Assembly (NCBI GenBank): GCA_024643585.1
Contig: JAHEMP010000170.1
Location: 1 to 5,512 of the forward strand
Length of the DNA stretch: 5,512 nucleotides
Reading direction: 5' to 3'
DNA from: Crocinitomicaceae bacterium
Lineage (GTDB): Bacteria; Bacteroidota; Bacteroidia; Flavobacteriales_D; Crocinitomicaceae
The notes beneath the pieces are model-generated. The model was not told the origin of the DNA. It was given only the letters and a program-made list of their open reading frames with translations, and did not search any database. The translations under genes and the position numbers were made by a program. Of this stretch, positions 1-5,512 are shown piece after piece (position 1 is the stretch's first letter; each line of letters starts with the position of its first letter).

Positions 1-252
1 TCCAACGATCAACCCATTAAAAAATGGGGCAAGGTAGTTACAAGAGGTGGTGGAGGTATTTTTCCTCGAGGAATCGAAGTTGGGAGAGTATATCAAGTGC
101 TGCCGATTGAGGGAAGAGCGCAATGGGATGTTCAAATTTTACTTTCAACCAATTTCAAAAAAATCCAGAATGTTTACGTGATAAAGAATATTCTTAAAAG
201 TGAACAAACCGAACTGGAAAGCGTGACCTTAAACCAAGACGATAATGAGTAG
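1..252 (+). CDS. mreC: Rod shape-determining protein MreC, C-terminal fragment (5' end outside window)
   Basis: Frame 1 is open from the first base to a TAG at 250-252 and gives 83 residues. MreC is a single-pass membrane protein of the elongasome whose periplasmic beta-rich domain self-associates and contacts PBP2. The visible piece is the end of that domain: a glycine-rich turn at fragment residues 16-30 (GGGGIFPRGIEVGRV) matches the family's G-G-I-F-P-x-G-x-x-V-G-x-V signature. It is followed by WDVQILLSTNF and VYVIKN, the usual last strands. The tail after that is short and acidic/polar, ending QDDNE. The last 8 nt overlap mreD. The start codon, membrane anchor and coiled coil are upstream of the window. 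The identification rests on the signature, the length of the tail and the following mreD; I consider it secure. Confidence 0.92.
   Translation, partial: SNDQPIKKWGKVVTRGGGGIFPRGIEVGRVYQVLPIEGRAQWDVQILLSTNFKKIQNVYVIKNILKSEQTELESVTLNQDDNE
180..195 (+). repeat. 16-nt exact copy of the palindrome core, inside the mreC end
   Basis: GATAAAGAATATTCTT at 180-195 is identical to 4023-4038 in the rodA-PBP1A gap. Both copies contain the 12-bp palindrome AAGAATATTCTT. Here it lies within the mreC coding sequence (encoding the region IKNIL), about 50 nt before the mreD start. The identity is a direct observation; whether it is more than chance in AT-rich DNA is open. Confidence 0.4.
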
Positions 253-760
253 TCTTTTCAGCCATATTATTCGTTTTATCTTGCTTGTTCTGGTGCAAGT
301 ATTTATCTTAAATCAATTAGAAGTTGGTTGGGGGATTCTCATCATGGCGTATCCATTGTTTATTTTTCTGCTTCCCTACGAATTAAACATTTCGTTAACG
401 CTTTTAATCAGCTTTGTTTTGGGGATTTCTATTGATGCAATGAGCAATACTTTTGGCCTTCATACCTCATCCCTACTTTTATTTGCCTATCTACGACCAA
501 TTATTTTTTCAAGATTTGCTTCCCAGGAAGACTATGAAATGAACAGGGAGGCGAACATCTATACCTTAGGAACCAATTGGTTTATTTTAACTTTTGGAAC
601 ACTTTTACTTCTCCATCATTTGTGGTTTTTCTTATTTGAAGTCGCTAATTTGGGCGAATTCACTTATATAATCCGTAAGACAATACTCAGTACTATTGTT
701 TCATTTTTGGTTTGTGTTGGCTTACAAATTATCTTTGTACAAAAGCCAAAAGACCGATGA
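245..760 (+). CDS. mreD: Rod shape-determining protein MreD
   Basis: This is a 171-residue, strongly hydrophobic protein, the usual size for MreD. MreD is an integral inner-membrane partner of MreC in the elongasome; it has no known enzymatic activity and is thought to modulate how MreC activates PBP2-RodA. About six membrane segments can be drawn, at roughly residues 5-23, 29-44, 48-66, 73-90, 111-131 and 145-166. The best family marker is the block GISIDAMSNTFGLH (60-73) followed by AYLRP (81-85), which matches the G-x-S-x-D...G-x-H...A-Y-x-R-P pattern of Bacteroidota MreD. The hydrophilic stretch at 91-105 is probably a cytoplasmic loop. The ATG at 245 lies inside the end of mreC (8-nt overlap) and has no Shine-Dalgarno sequence before it, so coupled translation is likely. 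The start gives a complete first membrane segment and no better candidate is in frame. MreD is a weakly conserved family, so the context (mreC before, mrdA after) adds much of the confidence. Confidence 0.93.
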   Translation: MSSLFSHIIRFILLVLVQVFILNQLEVGWGILIMAYPLFIFLLPYELNISLTLLISFVLGISIDAMSNTFGLHTSSLLLFAYLRPIIFSRFASQEDYEMNREANIYTLGTNWFILTFGTLLLLHHLWFFLFEVANLGEFTYIIRKTILSTIVSFLVCVGLQIIFVQKPKDR

Positions 761-2616
761 ATTTCGATTCCCGAAAAATTGTCATCATAACATTTATTGT
801 CTCCATAGGGTTACTCTATGCATTTCGGCTTTTCTATATGCAGGTGATAGACGACACGTGGACTTTGCGTGCCCAAGAGATTGCCGAGAAACGAAAAGAA
901 ATTACACCGCCTCGTGGGGTAATATTTGATCGAAATGGCAAAAAAGTGGTTTCGAATCAAACATACTACAACTTAATGATGGTGGAAGCTGATATCGAAA
1001 AATTAGATACCGCCGCCTTCGCAAAATTGATCGGATGGACAGAGCAAGATGTAAAAGATCGTTTTGAACAAATAAGGGTTGGTGAAGGAACTTTCTACAA
1101 CAGACATACAAAAAAGAGAACTTCCAATTATCAAAAAGTTAGAGCCTATCCTTTTCTAAAGGAATTAACACTTGAGGAAATTGCAGAAATTGCTCCGCAT
1201 TTGGGTCAATTTCCAGGATTTTACGAAGAGGTAACGAGTATGCGGAAATATCCGTATCGTGGGGGCGCCAATATTCTTGGATATCTCGCCGAAGTAAACC
1301 GAGAAGATATAGACAAAGAGCCGTATTACAGACCCGGTGATAACATGGGCAGAGCTGGGATAGAAAGATTCTACGAAAAAGAACTGCGCGGTCAAAAAGG
1401 AGTTAAATATATTGTTACCTCAGCTTTAAACAATGCTTTGGAACCATTTGCCGACGGGAAATACGACACAACTGCCAGGCAAAGTGATCCTATGAAATTG
1501 GGATTGGACATCATATTACAAGCCTACGGAGAAAAATTAATGCAAAATAAAAAGGGATGTATCGTTGCCATTGAACCTTCCTCCGGGGAGATTTTGGCGA
1601 TGGTTTCGGCGCCAAGTTACGATCCAAACTTACTTGTTGGAAAAAGAAACATTGGTATAAATTATCCTAAATTGGTTATGGATCCGAATAAGCCACTATA
1701 TCCGAGACCTGTTGCTTCTGAATATCCTCCGGGTTCCATTTTTAAATTGGTGCAAGCTCTTGTTGCTTTAGAAGAAGGAGTCATTGACGTAAACACTGGT
1801 TTTCCTTGTAACAAAAGTTTAGTTGGTTGCCACAATCATGCTCCACCTTCGGATGTAATGAAGGCTGTACAATATTCGTGTAACCCCTATTTTTATCAAA
1901 CCACCCGAAGAATCATTCAGCAAGGGAAAAAGAAAAATACATTTGAGGATGCCGAGATTGGATTGTCTATTTGGGCAAAATACATGCACAGTTTTGGCTT
2001 AGGAGAAACGTTGGGTACTGATATTACTGGTCAGCGACCTGGTCGAATTCCTGATGTTGCCTATTATGATAAATGGTACGGACATCATCAATGGGCATTT
2101 TCAACTATTCGTTCCAATTCCATCGGTCAAGGCGAAGTCGCTTTGTCTCCTCTTCAAATGGCCAATTTAGGTGTAATTATTGCCAACAAAGGTTGGTTCT
2201 ACACCCCGCATTTCGTAAAGGAAATCGGTAATTCAGGTCCGCTACCGGGTTTTGATGTAAAAAGATATTCCAAAGTAGAATCAAAGCATTTTCTGCCCGT
2301 TATAGAAGGAATGCGTCGAGTGGTTAATGAATCCGGAGGTACTGGTCGCCAAGCACGAATGACAGATGTTGTTGTCTGCGGAAAAACAGGAACAGTTCAA
2401 AATCCACACGGAAAAGATCACTCGGTATTTTTAGCCTTTGCTCCCATGGATAAACCAAAAATTGTTATCGCTGTTTTTGTCGAAAATGCAGGATTTGGTG
2501 GTACTTGGGCTGCGCCAATAGCGAATTTAATGATTGAGCAATATTTAAAAGGTAAAGTAACTGACTTAGCGAAGGAGAAAAGAATCGTTGAAGCTAAACT
2601 CTCGAATATTTTATGA
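757..2616 (+). CDS. mrdA: Penicillin-binding protein 2 (elongasome DD-transpeptidase)
   Basis: This 619-residue class B PBP cross-links new peptidoglycan during elongation in complex with RodA. It has one N-terminal membrane anchor (about residues 7-27) and a short cytoplasmic head. The dimerisation/pedestal domain begins at RGVIFDRNG (53-61) and includes YPYRGGANILGY (165-176) and GRAGIE (198-203). The transpeptidase domain starts near LGLDIILQAY and has all three active-site motifs: S327-I-F-K330 (nucleophile and base), S374-C-N376 and K543-T-G545. These are intact, so the enzyme should be active and beta-lactam sensitive in principle. The reading frame could extend upstream to an ATG at 712, but that would run 49 nt into mreD and add an unnatural head. 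The ATG at 757 makes a 4-nt ATGA overlap with the mreD stop and gives the usual short head before the anchor, so I chose it. No Shine-Dalgarno sequence is present. Having I at the second position of SxxK is a tolerated variation. Confidence 0.97.
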   Translation: MNFDSRKIVIITFIVSIGLLYAFRLFYMQVIDDTWTLRAQEIAEKRKEITPPRGVIFDRNGKKVVSNQTYYNLMMVEADIEKLDTAAFAKLIGWTEQDVKDRFEQIRVGEGTFYNRHTKKRTSNYQKVRAYPFLKELTLEEIAEIAPHLGQFPGFYEEVTSMRKYPYRGGANILGYLAEVNREDIDKEPYYRPGDNMGRAGIERFYEKELRGQKGVKYIVTSALNNALEPFADGKYDTTARQSDPMKLGLDIILQAYGEKLMQNKKGCIVAIEPSSGEILAMVSAPSYDPNLLVGKRNIGINYPKLVMDPNKPLYPRPVASEYPPGSIFKLVQALVALEEGVIDVNTGFPCNKSLVGCHNHAPPSDVMKAVQYSCNPYFYQTTRRIIQQGKKKNTFEDAEIGLSIWAKYMHSFGLGETLGTDITGQRPGRIPDVAYYDKWYGHHQWAFSTIRSNSIGQGEVALSPLQMANLGVIIANKGWFYTPHFVKEIGNSGPLPGFDVKRYSKVESKHFLPVIEGMRRVVNESGGTGRQARMTDVVVCGKTGTVQNPHGKDHSVFLAFAPMDKPKIVIAVFVENAGFGGTWAAPIANLMIEQYLKGKVTDLAKEKRIVEAKLSNIL

Positions 2617-4010
2617 GAGCCAATGATAAAATAACCCAAAACATGGACTGGCCACTTTTTGTGTGCTACATTTTGTTGGTATCCATGGGTTTAATGACGG
2701 TTTATTCGACTGCATTTGATCCCGACCACCCAAATTTTTTCGATTTTTCACAGAAATATGGAAAGCAAGTTCTCTGGGTTGCAGTATCGCTATTTCTTGG
2801 TCTTTTGGTTTTTTTGATAGACTCTTCTATTTACAGAAAATTTGCTGTGCCCATTTATCTATTTACCCTTTTTCTGCTTGTTGTGGTTCTATTTATGCCA
2901 GCCATCAATGGAGCTCACGCATGGTTAGGCTTTGGTTCGTTTGGAATTCAGCCAGCGGAATTTGCCAAAATCGGTACCGCATTATTGCTTTCTAGCTACG
3001 TCAGTAACGTTAATATGAATATGCAATCCGTAAAAACGGTTGTGCTGTCCAATGCGATTATTCTGGTGCCGATGGTATTGGTAATTCTTCAACCTGACGC
3101 AGGAACGCTTATCGTATTTACTTCCTTCTTGTTTGTATTGTACAGAGAAGGCATGAGTTACGACCCCATCGTTTTAAAAATTACCAACTTAATTCCAGGA
3201 ATAAAGTTCAAACAAACGTGGATAGGGACTCACTTTATTCCTATCTTATTTTATGTCGTAATGCTCTGTGTAATAACCTTGTTGGTTTCAAATAATACGT
3301 TCAACTTGTTCTTTATTGAAGGATTAGCTGTTTCCGGTATTGTGGGCGTTTTGTTTTCACTTGCTCTGATTGGCGTTTTGGTTTATCTTTTACTGGGTCG
3401 CTTAGCTTCTCGAAGACAGAAAAAGCAAGCTTTTATCGTCGTCTTAATTGCCTTTACCTTATCCTCAGCATTAGCTATGTCGGTCAATTCCCTATTTCAA
3501 GGATTGGCACCTCACCAAAAGGACAGAATTGAACTGGTTTTAGGTCTAAACGAAGACCAAGACGGTGCGGATTACAATAGAAATCGAGCAATGGCAGCTG
3601 TTGGTTCAGGAGGAACATTTGGTAAAGGATACACAAAAGCGTCTCTATCAAGTGTGCAAAGCAATCACGTTCCAGAAAGTGAGACCGATTTTATATTTTG
3701 TCCTTTCGCAGAAGAGTGGGGATTTTTTGGAAGTTTATTTCTAATTGCCGTCTACATATTTATGCTTCTACGCATCATTTTGATAGCCGAGCGCCAACGA
3801 AGTCGATATTACAGAATTTACGCCTATTCCGTCGGAATGATACTTTTCTATCACTTTGCGATCAACATTGGGATGAACATTGGCTTCGCCCCCGTTATAG
3901 GTATTCCGTTACCTTTCTTTAGTTATGGCGGGTCTTCTATGATGTCTTTTTCCATTTTACTGTTCATCTTGCTTAAGTTGGACAGTCAAAGAAGAGATAT
4001 TCTATATTAG
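2613..4010 (+). CDS. rodA: Peptidoglycan glycosyltransferase RodA (SEDS family)
   Basis: This 465-residue polytopic membrane protein polymerises lipid II into glycan strands in partnership with PBP2. SEDS marks, in order: AHAWLGFGSFGIQPAEFAK (101-119); LQPDAGT (159-165); H301-Q and R305 opening the large extracellular loop; GSGG-x-x-GKGY (331-340); PESETDFIF (354-362), with D359 as the expected catalytic aspartate; AEEWGFFGS (366-374); NIGMNIGFAPVIGIPLPFFSYGGS (418-441). The protein is clearly longer than the E. coli enzyme (about 370 residues). The extra length is mostly between residues 185 and 265, where two additional hydrophobic stretches (about 207-226 and 232-261) occur; an enlarged centre is common in Bacteroidota RodA. 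The ATG overlaps the mrdA stop by 4 nt (ATGA), which favours this start over the in-frame ATG at 2643. FtsW is the main alternative, but the position right after PBP2 in an mre cluster argues for RodA. The loop sequence around 318-350 departs from the usual consensus (see findings). Confidence 0.96.
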   Translation: MRANDKITQNMDWPLFVCYILLVSMGLMTVYSTAFDPDHPNFFDFSQKYGKQVLWVAVSLFLGLLVFLIDSSIYRKFAVPIYLFTLFLLVVVLFMPAINGAHAWLGFGSFGIQPAEFAKIGTALLLSSYVSNVNMNMQSVKTVVLSNAIILVPMVLVILQPDAGTLIVFTSFLFVLYREGMSYDPIVLKITNLIPGIKFKQTWIGTHFIPILFYVVMLCVITLLVSNNTFNLFFIEGLAVSGIVGVLFSLALIGVLVYLLLGRLASRRQKKQAFIVVLIAFTLSSALAMSVNSLFQGLAPHQKDRIELVLGLNEDQDGADYNRNRAMAAVGSGGTFGKGYTKASLSSVQSNHVPESETDFIFCPFAEEWGFFGSLFLIAVYIFMLLRIILIAERQRSRYYRIYAYSVGMILFYHFAINIGMNIGFAPVIGIPLPFFSYGGSSMMSFSILLFILLKLDSQRRDILY

Positions 4011-4013
4011 TCC

Positions 4014-4058
4014 TTGGTTTCAGATAAAGAATATTCTTTATTTTTACATATATATTTG
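4014..4058 (+). promoter_or_regulatory. Candidate Bacteroidota-type promoter for the PBP1A gene
   Basis: Bacteroidota housekeeping promoters have a TTG-type -33 box and a TAnnTTTG -7 box about 17-23 nt downstream. Two arrangements are visible in this 56-nt gap. In the first, TTG at 4014-4016 is followed after 22 nt by TATTTTTA at 4039-4046, which misses only the final G and would give a leader of roughly 15 nt. In the second, TATATTTG at 4051-4058 matches the -7 consensus exactly but lacks a good -33 box at the right distance. It would also place the transcript start almost at the ATG (4067), giving a nearly leaderless mRNA. The DNA is so AT-rich that chance matches are likely. PBP1A could instead be read through from the upstream operon. 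Confidence 0.3.
4024..4041. repeat. 18-bp perfect palindrome between rodA and PBP1A
   Basis: ATAAAGAATATTCTTTAT is an exact inverted repeat centred between 4032 and 4033, 13 nt after the rodA stop. As RNA it can form a hairpin of 7 bp with an ATAT loop, extendable by a G-U and an A-U pair to 4022-4043, and it runs into a T-tract (4041-4045). That shape resembles an intrinsic terminator, but the stem has only one G-C pair and would be very weak. As DNA it could be an operator for a dimeric regulator, lying between or over the candidate promoter boxes. The symmetry is certain; the function is not. Confidence 0.55.
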
Positions 4059-4066
4059 GTTCAACT

Positions 4067-5512
4067 ATGAGCACTCAAACGAGCAAAACAAAAGATAAAT
4101 CGACAACTTTGGATTCAAAGTTGGTAAAACGATTCACCATTTATTTGGTAGCTTTTGGTCTATTGCCCTTATTCCTAATTTTCGCTTTGCTGTTTTTTCA
4201 GCCAGAAGATTCTATGCCATCTGTTGCCATGCTAGACAATCCGCCAGAATTATTGGCCTCTGTTGTATATGCCGATGACGCGGAAACCGAATTAGGAAGG
4301 TTTTGGAAAATCAACCGTACAAGTGTCAAGTACAATGAAATTTCTCCCTATGTTATCGAAGCGCTTATTTCAACTGAAGATGAGCGATTTTTGGAACATT
4401 CCGGTGTCGATTTCAAGGCGGTTGGTCGTGCCGTTTTAAATGCAGGTAGTGCTGGTGGCGCTTCAACTATTACTCAACAACTTGCCAAACTTTTGTTTAC
4501 GTTACAAAAAAGAGACAAAAATTCCGGAGTTAGTTCTACACTTTCTGAATCCTCTTATCGGCTTTTACGACTTTTAGGAAGGGTGAATGAAAAAGCCAAA
4601 GAAAATATTATCGCCTCTCGTCTAGAAAAACGATACACTAAGGAGGAAATTATCACCATGTATTTGAATCAATTCGATTTCTTGTACAATGCTGTCGGAA
4701 TAGAAAATGCTTCTCGCGTGTACTATAATAAAGCGCCTAAAGATTTAACGAAAGATGAAGCAGCGATGCTTGTCGGCATGTGCAAAAACCCTGGTCTTTT
4801 CAATCCGCACACTTTTCAAGTTAAAAATTATAGACGAAGTATTGCCTTAACAAAAGGAATTGATATGTCTGCCGTGCCTGAAAGTGAGATTTTAGAAAGA
4901 AGAGCATCAGACAGTTTGAGAGCGGCACAAAGAAGAAATCAAGTTTTGTATCAATGGTTGAAAAATTCGGACAAAAAAAACCCAGCGATAAAAAACACGC
5001 TAACCCGAGCTGAGTACGACGAATTAAAAATGAAGCCAATAGCAACCAACTATCAAAAGGTTGATCATAAAGAAGGTGTCGCGCCATACTTTAGAGAGTC
5101 TATTCGAGCAGAGTTAACGAGGCTTTTTGCAGAAACAAAAGACGATGGATCTTTGAAATATGCAAGACCAGATGGTGAAGCATGGAATATATACAACGAT
5201 GGTTTGAAAATTTACACCACAATAAATTATTCTATGCAAACTTACGCCGAAGCGGCCGTAGAAAGACATATAAAAAATTATTTGCAACCAGCATTTGACA
5301 AAAATAATCGAGGGTTGAAAAATTTCCCTTTTAGCAATTCTGTTTCTAGCGAAACCGTAGAAAATATTTTACGAAGTGCTCGCAGAAATTCAGCGCGTTT
5401 TCACCAAGCGAAGGAACAAGGAAAAACAGACGAAGAAATAAACAAAGAGTTCGATATTCCCGCACAGATGTCCGTTTTTTCATGGAGCGGTGAAATAGAT
5501 ACCATTTTGACT
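4067..5512 (+). CDS. mrcA: Class A penicillin-binding protein 1A, N-terminal part (3' end outside window)
   Basis: The frame is open from ATG 4067 to the window end, giving 482 residues without a stop. Class A PBPs are bifunctional: a GT51 glycosyltransferase polymerises lipid II and a transpeptidase cross-links it, outside the inner membrane. A polar head (1-22) precedes one membrane anchor (about 24-44). GT51 motifs follow: E104-D-E-R-F-x-x-H111-S-G-V-D115, with E104 as the expected catalytic glutamate; GASTITQQLAK (131-141); KAKE179 (second conserved glutamate); LEKRYTKEEI; YLN (199-201); A-x-L-V-G...KNPGLFNP ending at 247; RRNQVL (289-294). The linker contains GVAPYFRE, DGLKIYTTI (378-386) and MSVFSWSGEIDT (468-479), typical of Bacteroidota PBP1A. 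The transpeptidase SxxK, SxN and KTG motifs must lie beyond 5512, so integrity cannot be judged. Two stretches, about 142-175 and 248-288, are longer than usual. No Shine-Dalgarno sequence precedes the ATG. This start is needed to include the anchor; the next in-frame ATG comes after it. Confidence 0.95.
   Translation, partial: MSTQTSKTKDKSTTLDSKLVKRFTIYLVAFGLLPLFLIFALLFFQPEDSMPSVAMLDNPPELLASVVYADDAETELGRFWKINRTSVKYNEISPYVIEALISTEDERFLEHSGVDFKAVGRAVLNAGSAGGASTITQQLAKLLFTLQKRDKNSGVSSTLSESSYRLLRLLGRVNEKAKENIIASRLEKRYTKEEIITMYLNQFDFLYNAVGIENASRVYYNKAPKDLTKDEAAMLVGMCKNPGLFNPHTFQVKNYRRSIALTKGIDMSAVPESEILERRASDSLRAAQRRNQVLYQWLKNSDKKNPAIKNTLTRAEYDELKMKPIATNYQKVDHKEGVAPYFRESIRAELTRLFAETKDDGSLKYARPDGEAWNIYNDGLKIYTTINYSMQTYAEAAVERHIKNYLQPAFDKNNRGLKNFPFSNSVSSETVENILRSARRNSARFHQAKEQGKTDEEINKEFDIPAQMSVFSWSGEIDTILT

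Noticed and set aside
712..756. Upstream extension of the PBP2 frame to ATG 712
   Set aside because: It would overlap mreD by 49 nt and add a 15-residue head (MCWLTNY...) not expected before the anchor. The ATGA overlap at 757 is the natural start.
902..1395. Minus-strand open frames opposite mrdA (902-1111 and 1165-1395)
   Set aside because: They are short, show no recognisable protein features, and lie antisense to a well-supported gene; they are shadows of its codon structure.
4022..4045. Intrinsic terminator after rodA
   Set aside because: A hairpin followed by T's exists, but the stem has one G-C pair and is too weak to call a terminator with confidence; it is recorded as a palindrome instead.
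4639..4660. Strong Shine-Dalgarno-like TAAGGAGG followed 11 nt later by an in-frame ATG (4658) inside PBP1A
   Set aside because: The bases encode the conserved KEEIITM segment of the GT51 domain. Starting there would remove the anchor and the catalytic glutamate, and the genes here do not use Shine-Dalgarno starts.
4973..4981. A-AAA-AAC slippery heptamer in the zero frame within an A8 run of PBP1A
   Set aside because: A -1 shift would end at a TGA at 5011-5013 and give a truncated protein without transpeptidase. No downstream stimulator is evident, and A-runs are common in Lys codons of AT-rich genes.
4821..5087. Minus-strand 88-residue open frame opposite PBP1A
   Set aside because: It lies antisense to the conserved GT51/linker coding region and has no recognisable family features or convincing start context.
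1..5512. A previously undescribed system, mobile element, CRISPR array or RNA gene
   Set aside because: Nearly every base is accounted for by five recognisable cell-wall genes with intact motifs, and no arrays, transposase signatures or tRNA-like folds were seen.

Overview
The window is a dense, single-strand (+) cluster of cell-wall elongation genes from an AT-rich bacterium. It most likely comes from the phylum Bacteroidota. The evidence is the family signatures (MreC tail, MreD with a GISID...AYLRP block, PBP2 with CGKTGT followed by a QNPHGKDHSVF-type stretch, RodA with an enlarged central membrane region, a PBP1A with a long linker), the absence of Shine-Dalgarno sequences before the gene starts, and a TAnnTTTG promoter-like element. 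The class or genus cannot be fixed from the sequence alone.

Layout: 1-252 is the C-terminal end of mreC, cut by the window edge. 245-760 is mreD, 757-2616 is mrdA (PBP2) and 2613-4010 is rodA. Each of these genes overlaps the next: 8 nt for mreC/mreD, and ATGA 4-nt stop-start overlaps for mreD/mrdA and mrdA/rodA. The four therefore look like one translationally coupled operon, with mreB expected just upstream. The 56-nt gap at 4011-4066 is the only real intergenic space. It holds an 18-bp perfect AT-rich palindrome and Bacteroidota-type promoter-like boxes. From 4067 to the window end is the N-terminal part of a class A penicillin-binding protein (PBP1A), carrying the membrane anchor, the glycosyltransferase domain and the linker. 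Its transpeptidase domain lies beyond the window.

Functionally, MreC and MreD are inner-membrane scaffold proteins that connect MreB filaments to the synthases. RodA polymerises glycan strands from lipid II, PBP2 cross-links them, and PBP1A is a bifunctional polymerase and cross-linker. The window thus encodes most of an elongasome plus an adjacent class A synthase.

I see no mobile element, CRISPR array, RNA gene or novel system. It is conserved housekeeping DNA. The points worth a second look are local: divergent residues in the RodA catalytic loop, two insertions in the PBP1A glycosyltransferase domain, a Cys/His cluster near the PBP2 active site, and the palindrome before PBP1A, whose core recurs near the mreC end.
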